Source: GCA-2715645 sp042095375 (lineage in GTDB: Bacteria; Bacteroidota; Bacteroidia; Cytophagales; MED-G16). Taken from it: a stretch of DNA of 64,000 bases. The notes beneath the pieces were generated by a model. The model saw only the letters and a program-made list of their open reading frames with translations, was not told where the DNA came from and searched no databases. Positions 8,600 to 17,135 of this stretch are shown piece after piece. Within the stretch, counting starts at the first letter, position 1, and every line of letters starts with the position of its first letter. A program made the translations under genes and the position numbers. The DNA lies in contig JBELBJ010000004.1 of NCBI GenBank assembly GCA_042095375.1, forward strand, positions 32,303-96,302, written 5' to 3'.

Positions 8600-9787
8600 T
8601 TAATCTAATATTTCAGTTACTTGTCCAGCTCCAACAGTTCTTCCTCCTTCTCGAATAGCAAATCTAAGCCCTTTTTCTAAAGCTACTCTATTAATCAATT
8701 TTACTTCAATAGTAACATTGTCACCTGGCATAACCATTTCTATTTTTGCAGGAAGAGAGATTTCTCCAGTTACATCAGTAGTTCTTAAATAGAATTGAGG
8801 TCTATATTTCTTAAAAAACGGTGTATGTCTTCCACCTTCTTCTTTAGATAATACATATACTTCTGCTTTAAAATGTGAGTGTGGTGTCACAGAACCTGGC
8901 TTACAAATTATCATACCTCTTTTTATATCTTCTTTCTCAATTCCACGTAATAACATACCCGCATTATCACCAGCTTCACCTTTTGCAAGAATTTTTCTAA
9001 ACATTTCTACACCAGTAATTGTAGACTTTAAGTCTTTAGCACCCATTCCAATGATATCAACAGCATCTCCAGTATTAACAGTACCTCTTTCAATTCTTCC
9101 AGTAGCAACAGTTCCTCTACCAGTTATAGAAAAAACATCTTCAACTGGCATAAGAAAATCTTTATCAGTTTCTCTTTCAGGTTGTGGAATATATTCATCA
9201 ACAGATTTCATAAGTTCCATAATTTTCTCAACCCATTTTTCTTCGCCATTTAAAGCACCAAGAGCTGAACCTTGTACTATTGGAATATCATCACCTGGAA
9301 ATTCGTAAAAAGTAAGTAATTCTCTTACTTCCATTTCAACAAGTTCTAATAACTCAGCATCATCAACTAGGTCAACCTTATTAATAAACACTACTAATGC
9401 AGGTACTCCTACCTGTCGTGCTAACAGAATATGCTCTCTTGTTTGAGGCATAGGACCGTCAGTCCCTGCAACAACAAGGATAGCACCATCCATCTGAGCA
9501 GCTCCAGTTACCATATTTTTAACATAATCAGCATGCCCAGGACAATCAACATGAGCATAATGACGATTTTCAGTTTCATACTCAACGTGAGCAGTATTAA
9601 TTGTAATACCCCTTTCTTTTTCTTCTGGAGCATTATCAATTTGTTCGAAATCCTTTTTCTCTGCTAATCCCTTATCAGCCAATACTTTGGTAATAGCAGC
9701 AGTCAAAGTTGTTTTTCCATGATCAACATGACCTACAGTTCCAATATTAACATGAGGTTTTGATCTATCAAATGTTTCTTTAGCCAT
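8600..9787 (-). CDS. tuf: Elongation factor Tu
   Basis: GTPase that delivers aminoacyl-tRNA to the ribosome, 395 residues, full length. The G1 motif GHVDHGKTT lies near residues 19-27, then RGITINTAHVEYE (switch I), DCPGHADYVKNM (G3) and NKVD (G4). Domains 2 and 3 follow with GRGTVATGRIERG and the C-terminal IREGGRTVGAGQVTEILD. It stands between tRNA-Thr and tRNA-Trp as the first protein gene of the operon. Base composition is visibly less AT-rich than its neighbours, as expected for a very highly expressed gene. Confidence 0.98.
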   Translation of the reverse strand: MAKETFDRSKPHVNIGTVGHVDHGKTTLTAAITKVLADKGLAEKKDFEQIDNAPEEKERGITINTAHVEYETENRHYAHVDCPGHADYVKNMVTGAAQMDGAILVVAGTDGPMPQTREHILLARQVGVPALVVFINKVDLVDDAELLELVEMEVRELLTFYEFPGDDIPIVQGSALGALNGEEKWVEKIMELMKSVDEYIPQPERETDKDFLMPVEDVFSITGRGTVATGRIERGTVNTGDAVDIIGMGAKDLKSTITGVEMFRKILAKGEAGDNAGMLLRGIEKEDIKRGMIICKPGSVTPHSHFKAEVYVLSKEEGGRHTPFFKKYRPQFYLRTTDVTGEISLPAKIEMVMPGDNVTIEVKLINRVALEKGLRFAIREGGRTVGAGQVTEILD

Positions 9788-9857
9788 AATTTTTAATTTT
9801 TAATACAAATTTAATTCAATAAAATAATTTTTCAATTATTTAAACTATCTTTTCCAG

Positions 9858-9910
9858 AGCCGATGACGGGAATTGAACCCGTGACCTCTTCCTTACCAAG
9901 GAAGTGCTCT
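9858..9910 (-). tRNA. tRNA-Thr (GGT), 5' part lost in assembly gap
   Basis: On the minus strand the 3' two thirds of a tRNA is visible. The anticodon stem CTTCC/GGAAG holds loop TTGGTAA with anticodon GGT, the T-arm has GGTTCAAT, and the 3' acceptor strand is CATCGGC with discriminator T. About 20 bases of the 5' acceptor strand and D-arm are missing behind the N run. The position directly upstream of tuf matches the conserved Thr-tuf order. Confidence 0.9.
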
Positions 9911-9920
9911 NNNNNNNNNN
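9911..9920. other. Assembly gap (10 N) inside the tRNA cluster
   Basis: Ten Ns interrupt the sequence between two truncated tRNAs. The missing tail of tRNA-Tyr (about 10 bases) plus the missing head of tRNA-Thr (about 20 bases) already exceed ten bases, so the N run is a placeholder and not a measured length. A further tRNA, such as the tRNA-Gly found here in related gene orders, could be hidden in it. Confidence 0.95.
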
Positions 9921-9993
9921 AGGATTCGAACCTGCGAAGACATAAGTCAACAGATTTACAGTCTGCCCCAGTTGGCCGCTTTGGTATCCCCCC
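9921..9993 (-). tRNA. tRNA-Tyr (GTA), 3' end lost in assembly gap
   Basis: A type II tRNA reads on the minus strand. The 5' acceptor strand is GGGGGGA, the D-arm has AGCGGCCAA, and the anticodon loop CTGTAAA carries GTA. A long variable arm follows (about bases 9937-9950), and the T-arm TTCGAATCCT is cut off by the N run. The long variable arm and GTA anticodon identify tyrosine. It is the first gene of the operon, about 50 bases after the promoter at 10052-10082. Confidence 0.92.
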
Positions 9994-10051
9994 CTATGTA
10001 ATAATAAAAAAGAATACCTTTTTTTTTGATATATAGAAGCTCAAAGGTTTG

Positions 10052-10082
10052 CAAAAATATAACCTTTTTTATTTTATTCAAA
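10052..10082 (-). promoter_or_regulatory. Bacteroidota-type promoter of the tRNA-tuf-rpl-rpo operon
   Basis: On the minus strand TTTG (10079-10082) is followed, after exactly 19 bases, by TATTTTTG (10052-10059). This fits the -33 TTTG / -7 TAnnTTTG consensus of the primary sigma factor of Bacteroidota without a mismatch. The transcript would start near 10045 and run through tRNA-Tyr. The -7 element lies in the loop of an inverted repeat AAAGGTT (10043-10049) / AACCTTT (10061-10067), which may be chance or an operator. Confidence 0.75.
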
Positions 10083-10147
10083 TTTTCACAAATATATTAT
10101 TTTAATCATTTTTTTATTTATTTAGATATACATCAAAATTGAAATAT

Positions 10148-10155
10148 TATATTTG
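10148..10155 (+). promoter_or_regulatory. Likely -7 element of the pyrH-frr promoter
   Basis: TATATTTG fits the Bacteroidota -7 consensus TAnnTTTG exactly and lies 17 bases before the pyrH ATG. This gives a leader of roughly ten bases. No good TTTG is found at the -33 position. The element overlaps a GTG at 10155 that would otherwise extend the pyrH reading frame, which argues against that GTG being the start. Confidence 0.45.
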
Positions 10156-10172
10156 TGTCAAAATTCCTTAAT

Positions 10173-10877
10173 ATGAAGTTTAAAAGAGTTCTATTAAAAG
10201 TTAGTGGAGAAGCATTAATGGGAACTAAGAATTTTGGAATTGATCCTGTAAGATTAGAAAGTTATTCTAAAGAAATAAAAGAAATAAAGAATAAAGGAGT
10301 ACAAATTGCAATAGTTATTGGTGGAGGAAATATTTTTAGGGGGATTGAATCAGAAAAAAGTGGAATAGAAAGAGTTCAAGGTGATTATATGGGTATGTTA
10401 GCTACATTAATTAATTGTATGGCATTACAAAGTCAATTAGAAAAAATAGGATGCGATACAAGACTCATGTCTGGATTTAATATTGATCAAGTATGTGAAC
10501 CTTTTATCAGAAGAAGAGCTATAAGACACTTAGAAAAAAATAGGATTGTGATTTTTGGTGCCGGATTAGGGAAACCTTACTTCACCACAGACTCTACAGC
10601 CAGTCTAAGAGCTATTGAAATAGAGGCTAACGTAGTTTTAAAAGGGACAAGAGTAGATGGTATATATTCATCAGATCCTGAAAAAGATAAAAATGCAAAA
10701 AAATTTACAGAAATAAGTTTTGATGATGTATATAAAAATAACCTTGGTATCATGGATATGACAGCCTTTACTTTGTGTAAAGAAAACAAATTACCAATAA
10801 TTGTTTTTGATATGAACAAACCAAAAAATCTAATATCAATAATTGAAGGCAAAAAAATTGGAACATTAGTATATTAA
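10173..10877 (+). CDS. pyrH: UMP kinase
   Basis: Phosphorylates UMP to UDP with ATP, an essential step of pyrimidine nucleotide synthesis. It belongs to the amino acid kinase fold, not the eukaryotic-type UMP kinases. With the ATG at 10173 the product is 234 residues and opens MKFKRVLLKVSGEAL, the usual bacterial start. Motifs: GGGNIFRG near residues 50-57, DYMGMLATLINCMALQ, and FTTDSTASLRAIE in the catalytic part. It is followed after two bases by frr, the common pyrH-frr pair. Confidence 0.96.
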   Translation: MKFKRVLLKVSGEALMGTKNFGIDPVRLESYSKEIKEIKNKGVQIAIVIGGGNIFRGIESEKSGIERVQGDYMGMLATLINCMALQSQLEKIGCDTRLMSGFNIDQVCEPFIRRRAIRHLEKNRIVIFGAGLGKPYFTTDSTASLRAIEIEANVVLKGTRVDGIYSSDPEKDKNAKKFTEISFDDVYKNNLGIMDMTAFTLCKENKLPIIVFDMNKPKNLISIIEGKKIGTLVY

Positions 10878-10879
10878 TT

Positions 10880-11440
10880 ATGGAAGAAATAAATAATATT
10901 TTAGAAAAAACGAAAAAAACAATGGATAAATCTGTAGAATTTATGATCAAAGAGCTTTCTACCATCAGAGCTGGTAAAGCTAATCCAAATATTTTAAATA
11001 ATATTTCCGTTGATTATTATGGTAATATGACCCCGATTAATCAAATAGCATCTATAACTACGCCTGACCCAAAAACTATAATGATTAAACCGTGGGACAA
11101 AAATATAATACCAGAAATAGAAAAATCAATAATGAATAGCGAAATGGGTCTAAATGCTCAAAATGACAGTGAAACTATAATTATTAATATACCTCCTTTA
11201 ACCGAAGAAAGGCGTCTCATTTTGGTAAAACAAGTAAAAAATGAAGGAGAAAAATGTAAAATAAGCATTAGAAATATCAGAAAAGAATCAAATGATTCTA
11301 TAAGAAAATTAAATGATGAAGGATTATCGGAAGATTCAATCAGATCTGGAGAAAATGAAATTCAAGAAATTACTAATTCATTTATAAATAAAGTTGATAG
11401 TTTAATTAACACTAAAGAAAAAGAGATTCTCACTGTGTAG
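10880..11440 (+). CDS. frr: Ribosome recycling factor
   Basis: Splits post-termination ribosomes together with EF-G. The 186 residues fit the two-domain, L-shaped RRF: a three-helix bundle with FMIKELSTIRAGKANPNIL (about 21-39), and a small beta domain holding VDYYGNMTPINQIASI. The late helix contains RIL-like ERRLILVKQVK and ISIRNIRKESND. It starts two bases after pyrH and is certainly cotranscribed with it. Its end lies three bases from the convergent nadD end. Confidence 0.96.
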   Translation: MEEINNILEKTKKTMDKSVEFMIKELSTIRAGKANPNILNNISVDYYGNMTPINQIASITTPDPKTIMIKPWDKNIIPEIEKSIMNSEMGLNAQNDSETIIINIPPLTEERRLILVKQVKNEGEKCKISIRNIRKESNDSIRKLNDEGLSEDSIRSGENEIQEITNSFINKVDSLINTKEKEILTV

Positions 11441-11443
11441 TTT

Positions 11444-12010
11444 TTATAAGTAATAGCTTTTATCTTTTATTAATTCATTAATTTTTGGTGGAACATATTT
11501 TCTTACTGATATTCCCAACTTAATATTTTCTCTAATTTTTGAAGATGAAATATCTATTAATTCATCATCTAATTTTATAGCACTGTTAATACTTACCTTT
11601 TTTTCCGAATTATTTCTAGGATAAATTATAATTTCATAATTTTTTAATATTCTAGAATAATTTTTCCAAAATTTAATTTTTAAAAAATTGTCTTCACCAA
11701 GAAGTAACTTAAACACAAAGTCTGGATATTTTTTTTTAAAAAAATTAAGAGTGTCAATTGTATAGTTGGGGATTTTCATTTTAAATTCTTCTTTGCATAA
11801 GAAGATTTTTTTTTCTTTAGATAATGCAATATCTATTAATTCTGCTCTTACATTTTTATCTAATATTTTTTTATTTTTTTTAAATGGACTCAGCGGAGTT
11901 AATACAAACCAAACCTGATCTAGTTTTAATTTATTAATAGCTTTTTTAGCTATTAATAAATGTCCATTATGGATCGGATTGAATGTTCCAAAAAAAAGTC
12001 CTATTTCCAT
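11444..12010 (-). CDS. nadD: Nicotinate-nucleotide adenylyltransferase
   Basis: Transfers AMP from ATP to nicotinate mononucleotide to make deamido-NAD, the penultimate step of NAD synthesis. The 188 residues open MEIGLFFGTFNPIHNGHLLIA, which holds the nucleotidyltransferase GTFNPIHNGH signature. They end with the ISSSKIR motif (about 154-160) that binds ATP phosphates. FVLTPLSPFKK is the expected substrate loop. The gene follows gmk after two bases, a pairing seen in many Bacteroidota. Confidence 0.95.
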   Translation of the reverse strand: MEIGLFFGTFNPIHNGHLLIAKKAINKLKLDQVWFVLTPLSPFKKNKKILDKNVRAELIDIALSKEKKIFLCKEEFKMKIPNYTIDTLNFFKKKYPDFVFKLLLGEDNFLKIKFWKNYSRILKNYEIIIYPRNNSEKKVSINSAIKLDDELIDISSSKIRENIKLGISVRKYVPPKINELIKDKSYYL

Positions 12011-12012
12011 AT

Positions 12013-12582
12013 TTAATTAATTATAAACTTGTAAACAATATTTTTTAAATTTTGAAATGTATTAGATAAATCATCATTTTCTACAATAAGATCAAATTTA
12101 TTTTTTAATAAAAATTCTTTTTTAGCTTTAATTAATCTTTCCTTAATATCATCATCTGATTCAGTTCCTCTATTTATTAACCTTTCCTTAAGAGTATTAA
12201 TATTTGAAACGTTTATAAAAATAGATAATCCAGATTTTCCAAAATATTTTTTTAAACTCAATCCACCTTTTACATCAACATCAAAAATTATATTTCTTTT
12301 TTTTGAAATAATAGATTCAACTTCAGACTTCAGGGTGCCTTTAAAATCACCATTGTATACTTCTTCCCATTCTACTAATTTATTTTCTAAAATTAATTTT
12401 TTAAACTCTTCTTTTGAAATAAAATAATAGTCCTTACCATCTTTTTCATCTTTTCTGATTTTTCTAGTAGTAACAGAAACTGAAAAGGATAAGTTTTTAA
12501 ATTCTTTTATTAAGAAACTAACAATTGTTGATTTTCCAGCTCCAGAAGGGGCAGAAATAATAATAACTTTTCCATTTAACAT
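12013..12582 (-). CDS. gmk: Guanylate kinase
   Basis: Phosphorylates GMP to GDP. The 189 residues have the P-loop SAPSGAGKST (residues 9-18) and the GMP-binding SVSVTTRKIRKDEKDGKDYYF block. The lid region ERLINRGTESDDDIKERLIKA is also clear, with the conserved arginines. ATG start, two bases before nadD. It lies 49 bases downstream of ahcY; no convincing promoter is visible in that gap. Confidence 0.96.
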   Translation of the reverse strand: MLNGKVIIISAPSGAGKSTIVSFLIKEFKNLSFSVSVTTRKIRKDEKDGKDYYFISKEEFKKLILENKLVEWEEVYNGDFKGTLKSEVESIISKKRNIIFDVDVKGGLSLKKYFGKSGLSIFINVSNINTLKERLINRGTESDDDIKERLIKAKKEFLLKNKFDLIVENDDLSNTFQNLKNIVYKFIIN

Positions 12583-12631
12583 ATTGCTAAAATAGAAAAT
12601 ATTAGATTAATAAAATTAAATGATTTGAAAT

Positions 12632-13945
12632 TTAATATCTGTAATAATCAGGTTTATATGGTCCATTTTTATTTACACCAATATATTTAGCTTGATCTTC
12701 ACTTAAGGTTTCTAGTTCAACATCAATTTTATCTAAATGAAGTCTAGCAACTTTTTCATCTAAATGCTTTGGTAACATATAAACCTTGTTTTCGTAATTT
12801 TTGAAGTTTTTCCATAACTCAATCTGAGCTAGTACCTGATTGGTAAAAGAGTTTGACATTACAAAAGAAGGATGGCCAGTTGCACAACCCAAATTAACTA
12901 ATCTACCCTCTGCTAAAACAATAATTTCTTTTCCATTAAGGTTGTATAAATCTACTTGAGGTTTTATTTCCACTTTTTTATCACCATAGTTTTTATCCAA
13001 CCAATTCATGTCTATTTCATTATCAAAATGTCCAATATTACAAACTATTGCCTTATCACGCATAGCCATAAAGAGAGACTTATTTATAATATCCTTATTT
13101 CCTGTAGCTGTTACAATAATATTAGCTTCGTGAATAACATTAGAAATTTTCTTTACCTCAAAACCATCCATTGCAGCTTGTAAAGCACAAATTGGATCAA
13201 TTTCAGAAACAATTACTCTTACTCCAGCACCTTTTAATGAAGCTGCTGATCCTTTACCAACATCACCATAACCTGCGACAACTGCAACTTTGCCAGCTAG
13301 CATAACATCAGTAGCTCTTCTAATTGCATCAACAAGAGACTCTTTACAACCATACTTATTATCAAACTTTGATTTTGTAACAGAATCATTAATATTAATG
13401 GCTGGCATAGGTAATTTTCCATCTTTAACTCTTTCATATAATCTTGCAACTCCAGTGGTTGTTTCTTCAGATAATCCTTTAATATCATCAACTAACTTTG
13501 GAAATCTATCTAACACCATATTTGTTAAATCACCTCCATCATCTAATATCATATTCAAAGGCTTATTATCTTTAAATGAATATAATGTTTTCTCAATACA
13601 CCAATCAAATTCATCTTCACTCATGCCTTTCCAAGCAAAAACTGAAATATTTTCTTTAGCTATGGCAGCAGCTGCATGATCTTGAGTTGAAAAAATATTA
13701 CATGAAGACCACGAAACTTCAGCCCCTAAATCAATAAGTGTTTCAATTAAAACAGCGGTTTGTATTGTCATGTGAAGACAACCAGCGATTCTTGCACCTT
13801 TTAAAGGTTTTTCTTTTGAATATTCTTTTCTTAATCTCATTAAGCCGGGCATCTCAGCCTCAGCTAATTTTATTTCTTTTCTACCCCAGTCTGAAAGACT
13901 CAGGTCTTTAACCTTATATTCAACTTTATTTAAAATTTTATCCAT
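12632..13945 (-). CDS. ahcY: S-adenosylhomocysteine hydrolase
   Basis: NAD-dependent hydrolysis of S-adenosylhomocysteine to adenosine and homocysteine, which clears the by-product of SAM methylation. The 437 residues match the bacterial AhcY form. Seen are GCLHMTIQTAVLIETL, NDSVTKSKFDNKYGCKESLVDAI with the active-site Lys/Asp, the NAD-binding VVAGYGDVGKGSA, and the C-terminal HLDKIDVELETLS, ending KPDYYRY as is typical. It is nine bases downstream of birA, so probably in the same transcript. Confidence 0.97.
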   Translation of the reverse strand: MDKILNKVEYKVKDLSLSDWGRKEIKLAEAEMPGLMRLRKEYSKEKPLKGARIAGCLHMTIQTAVLIETLIDLGAEVSWSSCNIFSTQDHAAAAIAKENISVFAWKGMSEDEFDWCIEKTLYSFKDNKPLNMILDDGGDLTNMVLDRFPKLVDDIKGLSEETTTGVARLYERVKDGKLPMPAININDSVTKSKFDNKYGCKESLVDAIRRATDVMLAGKVAVVAGYGDVGKGSAASLKGAGVRVIVSEIDPICALQAAMDGFEVKKISNVIHEANIIVTATGNKDIINKSLFMAMRDKAIVCNIGHFDNEIDMNWLDKNYGDKKVEIKPQVDLYNLNGKEIIVLAEGRLVNLGCATGHPSFVMSNSFTNQVLAQIELWKNFKNYENKVYMLPKHLDEKVARLHLDKIDVELETLSEDQAKYIGVNKNGPYKPDYYRY

Positions 13946-13954
13946 TACTGTATA

Positions 13955-14707
13955 TTATTTAGTTATATGAAAATCACCGACTGAATATTCCTTATAATTA
14001 TCATTTATTTTAATCAATAATTTTCCAAATTTAGTAATTCCTTTTAAAATTCCCGTACGTTTTTTATTTTCTCTGCAAACCACAGTTTCATTTAACATAA
14101 ATAATCTTTTACTATAATTTGAAAATAAAGTTTCATATTTTTTGTTTTTTAATAGATTATAATTCTTCTCAAATTCAACTAAAATGGATTTTAATATTTC
14201 ATTTTTATTTAATTTAATAGGTTTTATATTAAAAATAGAAACTGTATTAGAAATTGGAAATGCTCTTTGATTTACATTTATGCCAAATCCAATAATTGAT
14301 TTTTGAATATTTTTATTACTAACAATATTTTCAACTAGTATTCCAGCAATTTTATTATTTTTATAATAAATATCATTAGGCCATTTAATTTTGATATTTG
14401 TATCAAGAATTGAAAATAATACTTTTTGTATTGTTAAAGAAGATATAATATTTAAATAAAATTGATAAGATATATTTAATTTAGGCTCAAGTAATAGAGA
14501 AAATGTAAGGTTAGCATTTTTCTCTGAAATCCAATTATTACTTCTTTGACCTCTTCCATTTGTTTGAAAATCAGCACTTACAACCATTCCCTCTTTATAA
14601 GACGAATTTTTATTTAAATTAATCAAAAAATCATTTGTAGAAGAACATTCTTTTAGATGGATAATTTTTTCAATATCAAATAAAGATTTTCCTGATGTTT
14701 TATGCAA
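13955..14707 (-). CDS. birA: Biotin-[acetyl-CoA carboxylase] ligase, catalytic-only form
   Basis: Activates biotin with ATP and attaches it to the carboxyl carrier protein. The 250 residues have only the catalytic and C-terminal domains, with no N-terminal helix-turn-helix, so it is an enzyme and not a repressor. Motifs: ECSSTNDFL (about 19-27), the biotinyl-AMP loop GRGQRSNNW (about 52-60), and KWPNDIYYKNNKIAGIL. The start is a TTG at 14705-14707; there is no in-frame ATG before the conserved region. Divergent from rsfS, with 38 bases between the starts. Confidence 0.92.
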   Translation of the reverse strand: MHKTSGKSLFDIEKIIHLKECSSTNDFLINLNKNSSYKEGMVVSADFQTNGRGQRSNNWISEKNANLTFSLLLEPKLNISYQFYLNIISSLTIQKVLFSILDTNIKIKWPNDIYYKNNKIAGILVENIVSNKNIQKSIIGFGINVNQRAFPISNTVSIFNIKPIKLNKNEILKSILVEFEKNYNLLKNKKYETLFSNYSKRLFMLNETVVCRENKKRTGILKGITKFGKLLIKINDNYKEYSVGDFHITK

Positions 14708-14745
14708 CTAAATTTTGTAATTTTACGTCAAATTTAAGGTATTTC

Positions 14746-15114
14746 ATGAAGGAAAAAAACCAAATAGTAAATTCAAAAAAACTAAGTGATATTATTGCAA
14801 AAAGCATGAAAGATAAAAAAGCTATAGAAGTTTCTATTATAAATCTTGAAAAGATTAAAAACTCTATTTGTGATTATTTTGTAATATGTTCTGGAAACTC
14901 AGATATTCAAATAGATTCTATTGCGGAAAATATTGAGAAAAAAGTTTATAAAAGTTTAAATGAAAAACCATGGAAAAAAGAAGGGGAATTTAACAAAGAA
15001 TGGTTAATATTAGACTTTGTAAATGTTGTAGCTCATATTTTTCTTAAGGAAAAGAGATATCATTATAATCTAGATAAGCTTTGGAGTGATGGAAATAATA
15101 TAATTGAAAAATGA
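14746..15114 (+). CDS. rsfS: Ribosomal silencing factor RsfS
   Basis: Binds uL14 on the 50S subunit and blocks subunit joining in poor conditions. I start at the ATG at 14746 (MKEKNQIVNSKKLSDIIA, 122 residues), because the upstream extension runs into the birA promoter side and is not conserved in kind. The family motif ICDYFVICSGNSDIQIDSIAENIE and the C-terminal EWLILDFVNVVAHIF with YNLDKLWSD are clear. Its stop overlaps the ftsH ATG by four bases, which indicates translational coupling. Confidence 0.94.
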   Translation: MKEKNQIVNSKKLSDIIAKSMKDKKAIEVSIINLEKIKNSICDYFVICSGNSDIQIDSIAENIEKKVYKSLNEKPWKKEGEFNKEWLILDFVNVVAHIFLKEKRYHYNLDKLWSDGNNIIEK

Positions 15115-17135
15115 AAAAGGAAAAAGGAAAAAGTATTCTTAATAATAAGCCAATTTTTAATAACCAAATTTGGATAATCATTGCTGTTTTATCTATTGTT
15201 TATATAGCTATTGGTTTACTAATTAGCAAACCAATCACAATTGATTATAATCGTTTTAAAAATATGGTTTTAAGCCATGATGTTAGAAAAGTAGTTGTTA
15301 TCAAAAACCAAGAATATGTAGAGGTTACTCTAAAAGAAGAGTCTTTACAAAATATTGATTATAAAGATGAATTAGAAATAAATGGTCTTGAAAGTGATAT
15401 TTCAGGTCCTCATTATACTTTTGAAATAACTTCTCTAGAAAGTTTTGAAAAAAGATATTTCGATCTTACTAATAGCATGAAAAAAGATAACAGTGATGAG
15501 GTTGAATACTTAACAGAAAAAAGATATGATGCCTTTTCGTTTTTTCAAACTTGGGGATTTACAATTATAATATTAATAGGATTTTGGTACTTATTGAGAA
15601 GAATGTCAGTTGGATCAGGTGCAGGAGGTCAAATATTTAATATTGGAAAATCTAAAGCCTCATTGTTTGATTCAGAAAGTAAAATAAAATTAACTTTCGA
15701 AGATGTAGCAGGTTTAGATGAAGCTAAAGAAGAAGTTAAAGAAATAGTTGAGTTTCTTAAAAATCCAAAAAAATTTACTAAACTTGGAGGTAAAATACCT
15801 AAAGGAGCTCTACTAGTAGGCCCTCCTGGAACTGGTAAAACATTGCTTGCTAAAGCTGTAGCTGGTGAAGCAGCAGTACCATTTTATTCATTATCAGGAT
15901 CTGACTTTGTAGAAATGTTTGTGGGTGTTGGAGCTGCAAGAGTAAGAGACCTGTTTAAAAGAGCTAATGAAAAAGCTCCTTGTATAGTTTTTATAGATGA
16001 GATTGATGCTATTGGAAGATCAAGGGGAAGAGGCCAAATGCCTGGATCAAATGACGAAAGAGAAAATACACTAAATTCTCTATTGGTTGAGATGGATGGC
16101 TTTAGCACTGATTCTGGAGTAATAATTCTTGCAGCTACAAATAGACCGGATGTATTAGACTCAGCACTTTTAAGACCAGGAAGGTTTGATAGACAAATCA
16201 GTATTGATAAACCTGATTTGATTGGTAGAGAAGCAATTTTTAAAGTACATGCTAAGAATATTAAATTAGACCCCAATGTTAATCTTAAACATTTAGCAGC
16301 TCAAACACCTGGATTTGCTGGAGCTGAAATAGCTAATGTATGTAATGAATCTGCATTAATTGCAGCAAGAAAAAATAAAAATTTTGTTGAGATGGACGAT
16401 TTTCAAGATGCGATTGATAGAGTTATAGGAGGATTAGAGAAAAAGAGCAAAATAATTTCACCAGAAGAGAAAAAAATCGTTGCCTACCATGAAGCAGGAC
16501 ATGCAATTACCGGGTGGTTTTTAAAATATGCTGATCCACTAGTAAAAGTTAGTATTGTTCCAAGAGGAATAGCCGCATTAGGATATGCTCAATATTTACC
16601 AAAAGAACAATATTTATACCAAACAGAACAGTTATTAGATGATATGTGTATGGCTCTTGGAGGAAGAGCTGCTGAAGAACTAGTTTTTGGAAAAATATCT
16701 ACTGGAGCCTTAAGTGATTTAGAAAGAATAACTAAAATGGCTTACAGTATGGTAACAATGTATGGAATGAATAATGTAATAGGTAATATATCTTTTTTTG
16801 ATTCTAAAAAGACTGAGTATAGTTTCACAAAGCCTTATTCGGATTCAACAGCTGAAAAAATAGATTATGAAGTTAAAAGAATAGTAGAAAAAGCATACCA
16901 AAGAACAATTAATTTATTAAAAGAAAAAAAAGATCAATTAGAATTAATCGCAAAAGAACTTTTGAAAAAAGAGATTCTATTTCAATCTGATATTGAAAAG
17001 TTAATTGGGAAAAGACCATTTAAAACTACTGAAATTAAATTAGGTAAAGAGAATATTGACAAAGTTGATGAAAATAATAGTTTGAATAAGGAAAAGAAAA
17101 TAAATGAAAGAAATAACGATCTCTCTGAAAAATAA
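15111..17135 (+). CDS. ftsH: ATP-dependent zinc metalloprotease FtsH
   Basis: Membrane-anchored AAA+ protease, 674 residues, that degrades misfolded membrane proteins and regulators. Two transmembrane helices (about 20-39 and 143-162) flank a periplasmic domain. The AAA domain has Walker A GPPGTGKT (237-244), Walker B IVFIDEID and the second region of homology with RPGRFDRQI. The zinc site HEAGH is at 460-464. The tail after about residue 640 is Lys/Asn-rich and low in complexity. Overlaps rsfS by four bases at its start and lpxH by 32 bases at its end. Confidence 0.97.
   Translation: MKKEKGKSILNNKPIFNNQIWIIIAVLSIVYIAIGLLISKPITIDYNRFKNMVLSHDVRKVVVIKNQEYVEVTLKEESLQNIDYKDELEINGLESDISGPHYTFEITSLESFEKRYFDLTNSMKKDNSDEVEYLTEKRYDAFSFFQTWGFTIIILIGFWYLLRRMSVGSGAGGQIFNIGKSKASLFDSESKIKLTFEDVAGLDEAKEEVKEIVEFLKNPKKFTKLGGKIPKGALLVGPPGTGKTLLAKAVAGEAAVPFYSLSGSDFVEMFVGVGAARVRDLFKRANEKAPCIVFIDEIDAIGRSRGRGQMPGSNDERENTLNSLLVEMDGFSTDSGVIILAATNRPDVLDSALLRPGRFDRQISIDKPDLIGREAIFKVHAKNIKLDPNVNLKHLAAQTPGFAGAEIANVCNESALIAARKNKNFVEMDDFQDAIDRVIGGLEKKSKIISPEEKKIVAYHEAGHAITGWFLKYADPLVKVSIVPRGIAALGYAQYLPKEQYLYQTEQLLDDMCMALGGRAAEELVFGKISTGALSDLERITKMAYSMVTMYGMNNVIGNISFFDSKKTEYSFTKPYSDSTAEKIDYEVKRIVEKAYQRTINLLKEKKDQLELIAKELLKKEILFQSDIEKLIGKRPFKTTEIKLGKENIDKVDENNSLNKEKKINERNNDLSEK

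Noticed and set aside
10043..10071. Plus-strand intrinsic terminator (AAAGGTT/AACCTTT plus T-run)
   Set aside because: No plus-strand gene lies upstream that it could end; the repeat spans the minus-strand promoter instead.
10155..10172. GTG extension of pyrH by six codons
   Set aside because: The GTG overlaps an exact -7 promoter element, and the family begins at the downstream ATG (MKFKRVLLKVSGE).
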